A model generated the notes under the pieces. The model did not search any database. It was not told the DNA's origin and saw only the letters and a list, made by a program, of their open reading frames with translations. Positions 1 through 7,456 of a DNA stretch of 16,165 nt are shown one piece after another; within the stretch, counting starts at the first letter, position 1; each line of letters opens with the position of its first letter. Position numbers and translations under genes: made by a program. This DNA is from Clostridia bacterium (GTDB lineage Bacteria > Bacillota_A > Clostridia > Christensenellales > Aristaeellaceae): contig JAFQOY010000143.1 of assembly GCA_017412025.1 (NCBI GenBank), positions 1 to 16,165 on the forward strand, given 5' to 3'.

Positions 1-10
1 ATCCTTTCAC
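1..10 (-). promoter_or_regulatory. probable ribosome binding site of a gene lying left of the window
   Basis: Read on the minus strand, this decamer is GTGAAAGGAT, a Shine-Dalgarno-like AAAGGA directly after the MalG-type permease stop. The same decamer occurs once more at 16-25, where it spans the permease's last codons (Val-Lys-Gly) and the first two bases of its stop. The spacing suggests that another gene of the same operon begins just beyond the left edge. That gene cannot be seen, so the call is only suggestive. Confidence 0.35.
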
Positions 11-14
11 GTCG

Positions 15-842
15 TTATCCTTTCACTGCGCCGGCCGTAAGGCCCTTGATAAAGTATTTCTGAAGGAAAATGAACATAATCGTAATCGGCAGCGAAGCAA
101 TGACGATTCCGGCAAAGGCATATCCGTATTCGCTGACATACTCGCCGAAGAACGAGCTGATGCTCACCATGATCGTCGGCGTGCGCACGCTGTTGAGCAG
201 CGACTTGCTGACGAGGTAATCGTTCCAGATCGTGATGCCGGAACGGATGCAGCAGGTCGCGATGACAGGCGTAAGCAGCGGCAGGAAGATCTGCGCATAA
301 ACCCTTGTGGTCGAGCAGCCGTCGATGTACGCCGATTCCTCCAGCTCCACAGGCATGGCGCGCATGAATCCCGTAAAGAGGAATGTACAGAAGGGAATGT
401 GCCAGGCGGTATGGATGAAGATCGCACCGAGTACGGTGTTGTACAGATCAAGCGACGTGGAAAGCCTGACCAGCATCAGCAGACAGCTGATAAACGGCAC
501 AACCATCAGCACGACGACATAGGCATACATCACGTCAAAGAACTTCTCTCTGATGCGCGCCAGCGCAAACCCGGCGAGCGAGCTGACAACCACAGTCAGC
601 GCCAGCGTGCCCGCTGTGATCATCGCCGTATTGGCGATAGACTTTCCGATCTTCATGTTGTCCCAGACGTAGATGAAGTTATCAAAGCTCATCTGGCCAA
701 GCGACACGCTCAGCGGATGCTTGACGATCTCCGTCCTCTCCTTGAACGCGCTGATGACAAAATAGTAAATCGGAATCCACATGACGACGGACACGAAGAG
801 GAAGGCGATTTCCTGAAGCAAGATTTTTTTCCTGTTTTTCAT
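15..842 (-). CDS. carbohydrate ABC transporter permease, MalG type (CUT1 family)
   Basis: This is an inner-membrane permease of a CUT1 sugar importer, 275 residues long, which is typical for MalG. It has about six membrane segments; the first (around residues 10-30) is preceded by a basic N terminus. The EAA-loop signature that docks the ATPase is present as YIDGCS followed by FLPLLTPV near residues 187-205, although the usual EAA is EES here. The C terminus ends in the family-typical GLTAGAVKG. I chose the ATG at 842 because it lies one base after the stop of the upstream MalF-type gene and begins the recognisable MKNRKK sequence. A longer reading frame to 959 would run through the upstream gene and adds sequence with no permease character. 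It works with the MalF-type permease at 844-1749 and the binding protein at 1843-3105. The substrate is unknown. Confidence 0.93.
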   Translation of the reverse strand: MKNRKKILLQEIAFLFVSVVMWIPIYYFVISAFKERTEIVKHPLSVSLGQMSFDNFIYVWDNMKIGKSIANTAMITAGTLALTVVVSSLAGFALARIREKFFDVMYAYVVVLMVVPFISCLLMLVRLSTSLDLYNTVLGAIFIHTAWHIPFCTFLFTGFMRAMPVELEESAYIDGCSTTRVYAQIFLPLLTPVIATCCIRSGITIWNDYLVSKSLLNSVRTPTIMVSISSFFGEYVSEYGYAFAGIVIASLPITIMFIFLQKYFIKGLTAGAVKG

Positions 843-843
843 A

Positions 844-1749
844 TCAGTAAATATCCTCCCTCTTCTTGAGTACGACCAGCTGCAGGAGCGATACAATGCT
901 GATGGCGACAACCAGAATGACGGAGAGCGCGGAGGCAATGCCGTATTTGTTCGTCTCAAAGGAGTAGAAATACACGCGCTGCGTCAGGATTCTGGTCGAA
1001 TATCCCGGCAGACCGTTTGAAACCGTATACGGCAGTTCATACGCTTTAAAGGCCGCGATCGTCGTCGTGATGATGTTGATGGTGATCGAGGGCGCCATGA
1101 TCGGGAAGATGATGTCCTTCTGTTTCTGGAAACTGCTTGCGCCGTCAATCTCCGCCGCTTCCAGCAGATCATGCGAAATGCTCTGCAGGCCTGCCAGAAA
1201 GATCACTGCGCACATACCGATCTGTCCCCATACGCTGGCCACGATCACCGCGCCCATGGTCAGGCCGTAGGTTTCCAGCCAGTTGACCCTGCCAAAGCCA
1301 AGCGCAGTGACGATATAGTTGACCAGGCCGCTGTTATAGTTGTACATGATGTGCCAGATGATACCGACAATGATGCCGCTGAGCAGGCAGGGGAAAAACC
1401 ACAAAACGCGCATAAACGTGCGATTGATCCGCCCCTTGCCCACGGTATCCAGCGCAAGAGCCACCACATAGCCTGCCGCAACGGTCAGCACCGTCACGCC
1501 TGCCGCATAAACGATCGTCGCCTTCACCATCTGCCAGAATCCCTCGGTATCCGGCAGCATCATGTAATTGTCAAGGCCCACAAATCTCGCTCTGCCGATG
1601 CCGTTCCAGCTGAAGAAGCTGTAATAGATCACACGAAAGAGCGGATACAGAATAAAGACCGACGTAAACACCAGCATGGGAATCAGGAATATGAATCCCG
1701 TCAGCCTTCTGTGTCTGCTCCATGCAGAATGTTTCTTTCTTCCTTTCAT
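844..1749 (-). CDS. carbohydrate ABC transporter permease, MalF type (CUT1 family)
   Basis: This is the MalF-like partner permease, 301 residues. A basic N terminus (MKGRKKHSAWSRHRR) precedes six hydrophobic segments. A complete EAA loop is visible, EAAEIDGASS followed by IIFPIMAPS around residues 198-222, which contacts the nucleotide-binding subunit. The start is the ATG at 1749, preceded on the minus strand by GAGGTGA four bases upstream. Its stop is separated from the start of the MalG gene by a single base, so translation of the two permeases is probably coupled. A 93-base gap holding a strong hairpin (1767-1800) separates it from the upstream binding-protein gene. It is a membrane component of the same importer. 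Family assignment is firm; the sugar is not known. Confidence 0.94.
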   Translation of the reverse strand: MKGRKKHSAWSRHRRLTGFIFLIPMLVFTSVFILYPLFRVIYYSFFSWNGIGRARFVGLDNYMMLPDTEGFWQMVKATIVYAAGVTVLTVAAGYVVALALDTVGKGRINRTFMRVLWFFPCLLSGIIVGIIWHIMYNYNSGLVNYIVTALGFGRVNWLETYGLTMGAVIVASVWGQIGMCAVIFLAGLQSISHDLLEAAEIDGASSFQKQKDIIFPIMAPSITINIITTTIAAFKAYELPYTVSNGLPGYSTRILTQRVYFYSFETNKYGIASALSVILVVAISIVSLLQLVVLKKREDIY

Positions 1750-1766
1750 GGCGTCACCTCATAAGC

Positions 1767-1800
1767 AAAAACTGCAGGCTGGCACGAAGCCAGCCCACAG
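1767..1800 (-). terminator. terminator-like hairpin between binding-protein and permease genes
   Basis: The minus-strand transcript would read GGCTGGC, loop TTCGT, GCCAGCC: a perfect 7-bp stem (1789-1795 with 1777-1783). An outer CTG/CAG pair (1798-1800 with 1772-1774) lies beyond a 2x2 internal loop, and TTTTT follows directly (1771-1767). It has the form of an intrinsic terminator. Because two permease genes follow with no visible promoter, it more likely acts as a partial terminator or as a 3'-end stabiliser of the binding-protein mRNA. Confidence 0.7.
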
Positions 1801-1842
1801 CGTCACCGTTTAATCAGATTGATAAGCTGGTCAGGCTTTGCA

Positions 1843-3105
1843 TCAGTGATACTTCTTGACGATTTCAGTCATCGTCTTCACAGCGTCTTCAACCGTACCA
1901 TTGCCGGCATACGCGTCGCGCAGCGCCGTCATCGCAGCATCCTTGAACTCAGCGCCATAGAGATTGTAGCCCATCGAGACGGAATTCAGACCGCCCACCT
2001 GGCCAACCAGACCCTTGATGCCGCCCGGCAGGATGATCTGATCGTCGGTCATGTTGGTCAGTACCGGCACCGTGCCGCGCGCGTTCTGGATCAGCCTGAA
2101 GTTTTCCGGCCTGAAGACCCAGTTGATGAACAGATCGGCAGCAGCGGCCACATCCTTATCCTTCTGCTCGGTCAGGGAGAAGGCAACCTCCGTGGACGTG
2201 CTGATCCACAGTTCCTTGCCCTCGTTGTTGAACGGCGGGAAGATCGCCTGACCGGCGCCCTCGCGGCCGCAGTACTCGTCGATGGCGTCCAGCGCGCCGG
2301 CAGAAACCCAGTTGCCGCCCAGCAGCATCGCCGCGCCGCCCTCCGCCATGATCGCAACCGCGTCGTCCTGCGTGGTGGTCGCGCTGCCGGTCATCAGATA
2401 CGGGATCACCTGCTTGAGCTTCTCAGCCGCTTCCGGATACTTGCCGTAATCAAACGTGCCGTTTTTCACGCCCTCTTCATAGGCCCTGCCCTCTTCCGGG
2501 GTGGTGAAGCAGTTGGCCAGCATAAGTTCGTAGAGCATGTGGCAGATCGTGTGATGGTCGCCATTGATCAGCAGCGGCGCATACTCGGTCTTGGTCTTGA
2601 TGTCCTCGCAGCAGGCGAGGAACTCCGTCCAGTTTGTCGGCGGGGTCTCCCAGCCGGCCTGCTTGAGCACGTCGGTATTCAGATACAGCGCAGAGAAAGA
2701 CGCGCCCTGCGTGATACCCGTCAGGATATCATTGCGGATATACGGATCCAGGAAATTCTGCGGCACGTTTGCTGCGCATTCCATGCCTGTCAGGTCGCGG
2801 ATCATACCGGCGTCAATCATATCCAGATAGATGTCGCTCATCGTCAGCTTGATCAGCGCCGGAAGATCCTGCGCGGCAATGCGGGTGGAGATGAATTCCG
2901 TGATGTTCTGATCGCTGCCCACGGATTCCAGCGTGATGTACGGATATTCCGCCTCGAACCTGGCCTTCATTTCCTTCCAGGCGTCCTGCCAGTTCGTATC
3001 AACAATACACACTTCCAGCGTAACCGGTTTCTGCTCAGCGGAAACAACACCGGCAGAGAGCAGCACGAGCATCAGAGCGAGGAACAGCGCAAATACCTTT
3101 TTCAT
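1843..3105 (-). CDS. extracellular solute-binding protein, family 1 (sugar ABC transporter)
   Basis: This is a 420-residue periplasmic-binding-protein-like receptor that would deliver a sugar to the two downstream permeases. Residues 1-23 form a classical signal peptide: basic MKK, a long Leu/Ala-rich core and an ASA-like cleavage site (VVSA-EQ). There is no lipobox cysteine, which is unusual for a Gram-positive binding protein. The mature part shows family-1 features: a beta strand start (VTLEVCIVD), an early WKEMKARFEAEYPYI helix and strand, and a GGAAMLLGGNW segment near residue 255. The ATG at 3105 is fixed by AAAGGAGG five bases upstream (3111-3118). It is preceded by the small membrane-protein gene (87-base gap without a clear promoter or terminator), so the two are likely co-transcribed. 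The substrate cannot be told from the sequence. Confidence 0.93.
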   Translation of the reverse strand: MKKVFALFLALMLVLLSAGVVSAEQKPVTLEVCIVDTNWQDAWKEMKARFEAEYPYITLESVGSDQNITEFISTRIAAQDLPALIKLTMSDIYLDMIDAGMIRDLTGMECAANVPQNFLDPYIRNDILTGITQGASFSALYLNTDVLKQAGWETPPTNWTEFLACCEDIKTKTEYAPLLINGDHHTICHMLYELMLANCFTTPEEGRAYEEGVKNGTFDYGKYPEAAEKLKQVIPYLMTGSATTTQDDAVAIMAEGGAAMLLGGNWVSAGALDAIDEYCGREGAGQAIFPPFNNEGKELWISTSTEVAFSLTEQKDKDVAAAADLFINWVFRPENFRLIQNARGTVPVLTNMTDDQIILPGGIKGLVGQVGGLNSVSMGYNLYGAEFKDAAMTALRDAYAGNGTVEDAVKTMTEIVKKYH

Positions 3106-3192
3106 AATGTCCTCCTTTGCCTGGTCATGGTCAATTCATTCCTACAATTGGCGTCCCGAATAATTGCATTCGCCTGCAGCAGTCAGACGAGG

Positions 3193-3495
3193 TCACTTCA
3201 TTTCGTTCTCACGATCTCGTTTGCTGTTGATAAAGTACAGCACCAGATCCGTTCCTACCATCAGAAGATTGATGATGTACAGGAATAAAACGATATCCCG
3301 GCTGTACAGCACCTTGTGTGTAATCCCAAATATATATCCGATGAAAATCGCCAGAGTAAACACAAGGCTCTTTCCCTTCGCGCTCTTCATCCGGATGGAT
3401 TTGATCACACTCACAGGCCAGGAGATTCCGAAACAAAGCAGCATTCCAATTTCAAATATGCTCAGAAACGTCACTCCTTTGTACAAACTATTCAA
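3193..3495 (-). CDS. small three-helix membrane protein, PQ-loop/SemiSWEET-like
   Basis: At most 100 residues, with three predicted membrane helices (about 9-31, 44-62 and 66-89, counted from the TTG at 3495). Between helices 1 and 2 is a SWPVSVIKSIRMKSAKGKS segment. This resembles the loop of SemiSWEET/PQ-loop half-transporters, where P-Q-V-I-K-T-x-R-T-K-S-x-x-G-x-S is common, but here the Gln position is not conserved. SemiSWEETs are small sugar uniporters acting as dimers, so a sugar-related role fits its place ahead of a sugar ABC cluster; this is inference. The start is uncertain. The TTG at 3495 has no good ribosome site. AAAGGAG at 3474-3480 lies eight bases before an in-frame CTG (3465), which would give the 90-residue form beginning (M)SIFEIGML. 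The ATG at 3447 is too far away. It is the first gene after the divergent promoter. Confidence 0.75.
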   Translation of the reverse strand: MNSLYKGVTFLSIFEIGMLLCFGISWPVSVIKSIRMKSAKGKSLVFTLAIFIGYIFGITHKVLYSRDIVLFLYIINLLMVGTDLVLYFINSKRDRENEMK

Positions 3496-3523
3496 TTATT
3501 GACGGCGCGCCTTATTTGTTTTC

Positions 3524-3551
3524 ATTATACCTTGCATTTCTCATAAGTCAA
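3524..3551 (-). promoter_or_regulatory. sigma-70-type promoter of the left sugar-transport operon
   Basis: On the minus strand there is TTGACT (3551-3546), a 16-bp spacer and TATAAT (3529-3524), with a predicted start near 3517. It points into the small membrane-protein gene. It overlaps the plus-strand promoter of the LysR gene face to face, so the two probably compete or share a regulator. Confidence 0.75.
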
Positions 3552-3560
3552 CGATATAAT
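3532..3560 (+). promoter_or_regulatory. sigma-70-type promoter of the LysR-type regulator gene
   Basis: TTGCAT (3532-3537), a 17-bp spacer and TATAAT (3555-3560) lie on the plus strand, with an expected start near 3567 and a leader of about 40 bases. A TCATAAGT half-site lies inside the spacer, the usual place for autorepression by LysR-type proteins. Confidence 0.72.
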
Positions 3561-3591
3561 ATTTTATAAAAGATATAAATTTTACTTATGA
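3541..3591. promoter_or_regulatory. 8-bp inverted repeat in the divergent control region (candidate LysR operator)
   Basis: TCATAAGT at 3541-3548 and its exact reverse complement ACTTATGA at 3584-3591 are 43 bp apart centre to centre, about four helical turns. The left arm overlaps the minus-strand -35 box and lies in the plus-strand spacer. The right arm is in the LysR leader. A LysR tetramer could bridge the two, but this is inferred from arrangement alone. Confidence 0.5.
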
Positions 3592-3607
3592 TTGGAGCAA
3601 GGGGTTT

Positions 3608-4492
3608 ATGAATACCATGCAGCTTCGCATCTTCGTTTCCGTTGCCGCCAGCCGGAATATGACCAGAACCGCGCAGGAAATGCATATGACGCAGCCCGCC
3701 GTGAGCCAGTCCATCGCAAAGCTCGAACAGGAAGTGGACGCCATGCTCTTCATCCGCAAAAAGCGCGAGCTGGAGCTCACCCAGAAGGGATTGCTCTTTT
3801 ATCAGCGCGCCCAGAATATCCTGCGGGAGCTGGATATGGCGCTGGCAGAATGCCAGACGCCGGATACCCCGCTGCACGGCACGCTGAGCCTGCAGATCTG
3901 CTCTGCGTCTGCGCTGATGCCCGGGATGCTCAACGGTTTCAGAACGCTCTATCCCAATATCCGCTACAGCATCACACAGAATGCGGACGATCTGGCCGAC
4001 TATGATTTCCGCATCGCCTATGCACAGGGAGACGCCATGCCGATGAACGCCGTGCCTTTGTTCGAGGAGGAGGTCCTCCTCGCCGTCCCCAAGCATCACC
4101 ATCTGGCCGGCAGGAACTCCATTCATCTGATCGAAGCCAGAGACGAGGACTTTCTGCTGCTGCAGAAATGGATGGCGCTGGGCAGGCAGGGCGTCGCGCT
4201 CTGCCGTCAGGCGGGTTTTGAGCCCAAGGTCGTCTTTCAGTGCGACAATCCCACGACGCTGCGCGAAATGGTCACGCTTGCCAACGGCGTAACCTTCGTT
4301 CCGCACATCTCATGGCATACGGCGATTTCAAGCGAACTGCGCCTGCTGCATATCACGTCGCCGATCTGCCGCCGCTGGCTTGGCCTGTATTCCTCCCCAG
4401 GCAAACGGCATACGCCTGTCACAAAAGCCTTCAGCCAGTATGCCATCAACTATTTCGACGAATTCAAGCGCGCCTGCCTGCAGGGAGAATAA
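3608..4492 (+). CDS. LysR-family transcriptional regulator
   Basis: A 294-residue LysR-type regulator, normal length. Residues 1-60 form the winged helix-turn-helix with the family pattern: LRIFVSVAASRNMTRTAQEM, then MTQPAVSQSIAKLEQEV and LFIRKKRELELTQKG. A linker helix leads to a co-inducer-binding region (about 88-290). That region has the typical early strand GTLSLQICSASALMPGML and a later LLAVPKHHHLAGR strand. The ATG at 3608 is preceded by GGAG (3594-3597) and AAGGGG (3599-3604). It is transcribed divergently from the left sugar-transport operon, and the two promoters overlap, so that operon and the regulator itself are the likeliest targets. LysR control of a CUT1 sugar cluster is less usual than LacI or AraC control. 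The effector is not known. The MATE gene downstream has its own promoter and need not be part of this unit. Confidence 0.93.
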   Translation: MNTMQLRIFVSVAASRNMTRTAQEMHMTQPAVSQSIAKLEQEVDAMLFIRKKRELELTQKGLLFYQRAQNILRELDMALAECQTPDTPLHGTLSLQICSASALMPGMLNGFRTLYPNIRYSITQNADDLADYDFRIAYAQGDAMPMNAVPLFEEEVLLAVPKHHHLAGRNSIHLIEARDEDFLLLQKWMALGRQGVALCRQAGFEPKVVFQCDNPTTLREMVTLANGVTFVPHISWHTAISSELRLLHITSPICRRWLGLYSSPGKRHTPVTKAFSQYAINYFDEFKRACLQGE

Positions 4493-4529
4493 CTGCCGCC
4501 GCTTTTCCGCAGCGTATGCGGCGCACAAA

Positions 4530-4558
4530 TTGACAGATTAAATGGCAGTTGATATAAT
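4530..4558 (+). promoter_or_regulatory. full-consensus sigma-70 promoter of the MATE gene
   Basis: TTGACA (4530-4535), exactly 17 bp, then TATAAT (4553-4558): both hexamers match the consensus at all six positions. The expected start is near 4565, giving a leader of about 34 bases to the ATG at 4599. This also rules out the in-frame ATG at 4542, which lies inside the spacer. Confidence 0.85.
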
Positions 4559-4598
4559 GCTTGCATCATCAAACAGAAAAGAGCTGACGTCATTCCTT

Positions 4599-5972
4599 AT
4601 GGATACACGCAAAAGCGCCCGGATCTTCGAATCCATGTCCGTGCCGCAGGCCGTCAGGACGATGGCGCTGCCTGCCGTATTCAGCCAGATCATCATCCTG
4701 ATCTACAACATGGCAGACACGTTTTATCTGGGCAAGGTCAACAATCCCTACATGGTCGCAGGCGCATCGCTGATCCTGCCCGTGTTCAACATCTGTTCCT
4801 CTCTGGCAGGTCTGACCGGCGTGGGCGGCGGCGCGCTCATCTCGCGCCTTCTCGGCGAAAACAGGCATGACGAAGCCGAAAGGGTTTCCTCTTTCTGTAT
4901 CGGTCTGTCCATCCTGATGACCGGCGTATTCTCGCTGCTCATGCTCGCCTTCATGCGTCCGCTGCTGACGCTGCTGGGCGCCAGCGCAAACGTCTTTCCT
5001 TATGCGCGGCAGTATGCGCTCTGCGTGCTCGTGCTGGGCGGCGTGCCGACCGTGCTCTCCAGCGTCATGGCCAATCTGCTGCGCAGCACGGGTGAATCCC
5101 GTCAGGCAGGCTTTGGCGTCGCGCTGGGCGGCGTCGCCAATATCCTGCTGGATCCGCTGTTCATGTTCGTCCTTCTGCCTGACGGATACGAGGTGCTGGG
5201 CGTAGGCGTGGCCACGCTGCTGGCCAACTGCATTTCCTGTGCGTACTTCGTCGCCGTGCTCTGGCGCAGCCGCAGCCGCTCCGTCATCCGCTTCAGCCCG
5301 CGCCAGGGCATGCCGCTGCGCGCGAGCATCCTTTCCGTCTTCAGCGTCGGCGTTCCCTCCGCCATCACGGTGTTCCTCTTTGACCTTGACTGCGTGCTCA
5401 TCGACAAGCTGATGGCCTCCTACGGCGATATCCCGCTTGCCGCTGTGGGCATCGTGCTCAAGGCCGAGCGTCTGCCGCTCAATACGGGCATCGGCATCTG
5501 CCAGGGCATGATGCCCATCGTCGCCTACAACTACGCCAGCGGCAACTTCAAGCGCATGTTTGAAACCATCCGCTACTCCCTGAAGGTCGGCCTGATCACC
5601 GGCGTCGTGAGCATCGTGCTGTACGAGCTTTTCGCGACCGGCATCATGAATTTCTTCATCGGCGATGCGCAGACGGTTCTGCTTGGCGCAGATTTTCTGC
5701 GCGTCCGCTGCCTTGCAACGCCGCTGATGTTCGCCAGCTTCTTTACCGTCCATGTCTTTCAGGGCTTCGGTCAGGGGAAAAAAGCGCTGTTTCTGGGCGT
5801 CATGCGCTGGGCTGTGTTCAACATCCCCATGCTTTTCCTGCTCAACGCGCTGATGGGCATCTACGGCGTCGTCTGGGCGCAGTTCTTTGCCGATATCCTG
5901 ACGGTATCGCTTTCCTATGCCGTCTACCGCAGGTTCACGCGCGGGCTCTCCGCCCATCCGGGCAAAGCCTGA
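4599..5972 (+). CDS. MATE-family efflux transporter
   Basis: A 457-residue multidrug and toxic-compound extrusion (MATE) family exporter, a cation-coupled antiporter in the cytoplasmic membrane. There are about twelve hydrophobic helices in two MatE halves. Family marks include VPQAVRTMALPAVFSQIIIL and IYNMADTFYLG in helix 1, GGGALISRLLGE, LLRSTGE near residue 165, and in the second half a repeated MPIVAYNYASGN segment. The related exporters of Clostridia are mostly annotated only as MATE efflux proteins, so the substrate is unknown. I start it at the ATG at 4599 because the longer frame would begin inside the promoter. Its ribosome site is weak (AAAAGAG about 15 bases upstream), so the exact start is less certain than the family. 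It ends before a bidirectional terminator. Confidence 0.92.
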   Translation: MDTRKSARIFESMSVPQAVRTMALPAVFSQIIILIYNMADTFYLGKVNNPYMVAGASLILPVFNICSSLAGLTGVGGGALISRLLGENRHDEAERVSSFCIGLSILMTGVFSLLMLAFMRPLLTLLGASANVFPYARQYALCVLVLGGVPTVLSSVMANLLRSTGESRQAGFGVALGGVANILLDPLFMFVLLPDGYEVLGVGVATLLANCISCAYFVAVLWRSRSRSVIRFSPRQGMPLRASILSVFSVGVPSAITVFLFDLDCVLIDKLMASYGDIPLAAVGIVLKAERLPLNTGIGICQGMMPIVAYNYASGNFKRMFETIRYSLKVGLITGVVSIVLYELFATGIMNFFIGDAQTVLLGADFLRVRCLATPLMFASFFTVHVFQGFGQGKKALFLGVMRWAVFNIPMLFLLNALMGIYGVVWAQFFADILTVSLSYAVYRRFTRGLSAHPGKA

Positions 5973-6004
5973 TTCCGCCGCAGCGCATTCCCTTCACGCC
6001 AAGC

Positions 6005-6046
6005 AAAAAGCACAGGCCCGGCATTGTGCCGCATCCTGTGCTTTTT
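6005..6046. terminator. bidirectional intrinsic terminator between convergent genes
   Basis: AAAAAGCACAGG (6005-6016) pairs perfectly with CCTGTGCTTTTT (6035-6046). The loop itself holds a CGGC/GCCG stem (6019-6022 with 6028-6031). The T-run on one strand and A-run on the other let it stop both the MATE transcript and the glycerate kinase transcript. Confidence 0.92.
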
Positions 6047-6097
6047 CCTTATGGTTTCTTCCGGCCTTATCAGCTGTTCCTTCTTTCGCTTCCGCGC

Positions 6098-7345
6098 TTA
6101 CCGCTTGAGCACCACATAAAGATCATTGACGTTCGTGCCCGTCGGCCCGGTCACAATCAGCGCGCCCATCTCCGCAAGCAGGGGATAGGCGTCGTTGTTT
6201 TCAAGATGCGCTTCGATTTGCAACTTTCCTGCCCTTTCGCAGAAATCGCCCGTCACCATGCCGCCGGCCGCGTCCGTCGGTCCGTCCGTGCCGTCCGAAC
6301 CGACGGCAAACACGCACACATCCGAAAGCCCGGCAATCCCCTGCGCCGCGCCAAGCGCCGCCTCCTGGCTCCGTCCGCCCTTTCCGTTTCCGCGCAGATG
6401 GACGACCGTCTCTCCGCCCCAGATCAGCGCGCACGGCCCCTGCGCCTCCCGGGCATGCCGCGCCAGCATCCCGCTCGCGTCCCGCGCCTCGCATTCAAGC
6501 GCCTCGTCCATGATCCGCGGCGGATAGCCAAGCCGCCGCGCCTCCTGCGCTGCGGCGTGACACAGCCTGTGCACATTGCCCGCAATCACCGTCTGTACGC
6601 CGGGCAGAAGCTTCGGCGTCTCAAGCGCAAGCGCCTCCCGCGCCTGCGCGCTCAGCCTCAGCCCATACCGCGCTGCGATTGCCTGCGCCTGTGCGCAGGT
6701 CGTGCTGTCCGGATAGGCGGGACCGGAGGCGATCACGTCCAGCGGGTCGCCCAGCACATCGGACAGAACGACGGCAAACGTCCTTGCCGGCGCAATCGCA
6801 AGCGCCAGCCTGCCGCCCTTGACAGCCGAGAGGCGTTTTCTGATGCAGTTGATCTCCCTGATATCCGCGCCGCAGGCGAGCAGCTGCGCCGTCACGTCCG
6901 CGATATCCTCAAGCGTCATCCCCGGCGCGGGGCACTCAAAGAGCGCAGAGCCGCCGCCCGATATGAGCAGCACAACCTCGTCCTGCGCTCCAAGCGCCTG
7001 CGCCATCTCCATCACGCGCGCAGACGCCCTGACGCCGTTTTCATCCGGCACAGGATGCCCCGCCTCATACAATTCGAGGCAGCCGATCGCCCCTCCGCAA
7101 TGACCGTATTTCGTCAGGACAATACCCTGCTTCACCTGCTTTTCGCCCAGCGTGCGGTATGCCGCGTCCGCCATGCGCCATGCCGCCTTGCCCAGCGCAA
7201 TCAGCGTCACCGGCGAGGAGAACGTCCTTTCCTCCAGCACGCTGCGCACCGCCGCATCCGGCAGCACCGCGTCGATGGCTGCGTCGATGATCTTCCGCGC
7301 ATCTTCCGTGATGGCGCATGTCCATCTCTTCCCTTTCTGTTCCAT
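6098..7345 (-). CDS. glycerate 2-kinase, MOFRL/GckA-TtuD family
   Basis: A 415-residue glycerate kinase of the DUF4147 plus MOFRL type, which phosphorylates D-glycerate to 2-phosphoglycerate in the cytoplasm. Visible marks in order are IALGKAAWRMADAA (about residue 45-58), YGHCGGAIGCLELYEAGHPV with the conserved GHPVPDENG, LLISGGGSALFECPAPG, the IRKRLSAVKGGRLA segment, and the MOFRL end VFAVGSDGTDGPTDAAGGMV. The start is the ATG at 7345, eight bases after GGGGAG. A closer ATG at 7351 is possible. Upstream in-frame ATGs (7402, 7477) lie at or above the promoter and can be excluded. The gene is convergent with MATE and divergent from the ArsR-type regulator. A tartrate/D-malate dehydrogenase-type gene 9 kb away may supply its D-glycerate, but they are separate units. 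Confidence 0.92.
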   Translation of the reverse strand: MEQKGKRWTCAITEDARKIIDAAIDAVLPDAAVRSVLEERTFSSPVTLIALGKAAWRMADAAYRTLGEKQVKQGIVLTKYGHCGGAIGCLELYEAGHPVPDENGVRASARVMEMAQALGAQDEVVLLISGGGSALFECPAPGMTLEDIADVTAQLLACGADIREINCIRKRLSAVKGGRLALAIAPARTFAVVLSDVLGDPLDVIASGPAYPDSTTCAQAQAIAARYGLRLSAQAREALALETPKLLPGVQTVIAGNVHRLCHAAAQEARRLGYPPRIMDEALECEARDASGMLARHAREAQGPCALIWGGETVVHLRGNGKGGRSQEAALGAAQGIAGLSDVCVFAVGSDGTDGPTDAAGGMVTGDFCERAGKLQIEAHLENNDAYPLLAEMGALIVTGPTGTNVNDLYVVLKR

Positions 7346-7397
7346 ACGCATTTCTCCCCGCCGCTTTCGCGCCCTCTTCGTCCTGTTTTCTGCCTTC

Positions 7398-7426
7398 ATC
7401 ATAATGCAGCGTGTTTCTCCGGTCAA
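7398..7426 (-). promoter_or_regulatory. promoter of the glycerate kinase gene
   Basis: On the minus strand there is TTGACC (7426-7421), a 17-bp spacer and TATGAT (7403-7398), with an expected start near 7391 and a leader of about 46 bases. It settles the kinase start downstream at 7345 or 7351. Confidence 0.75.
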
Positions 7427-7456
7427 TCCCGCTTCGGCGTTTTGCGCTTTTTTCTT

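Noticed and set aside
3161..3176. CGAAT/ATTCG inverted repeat ahead of the left binding-protein gene
   Set aside because: Only a 5-bp stem, not linked to a promoter box or T-run; not enough to call a site.
3389..3396. A third ATCCGGAT core, inside the small membrane-protein gene
   Set aside because: It lies within coding sequence away from any promoter. I take it as a chance match, and it tempers the operator claim for the other two sites.
4507..4521. A 5-bp hairpin (CCGCA/TGCGG) between the LysR and MATE genes
   Set aside because: Too short and without a T-run to call a terminator. The LysR transcript may simply read through.
4590..5957. A 455-codon minus-strand frame opposite the MATE gene
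   Set aside because: Its composition is extremely rich in His, Asp, Ala, Gln and Arg, with no family features. It is a shadow of the MATE gene.
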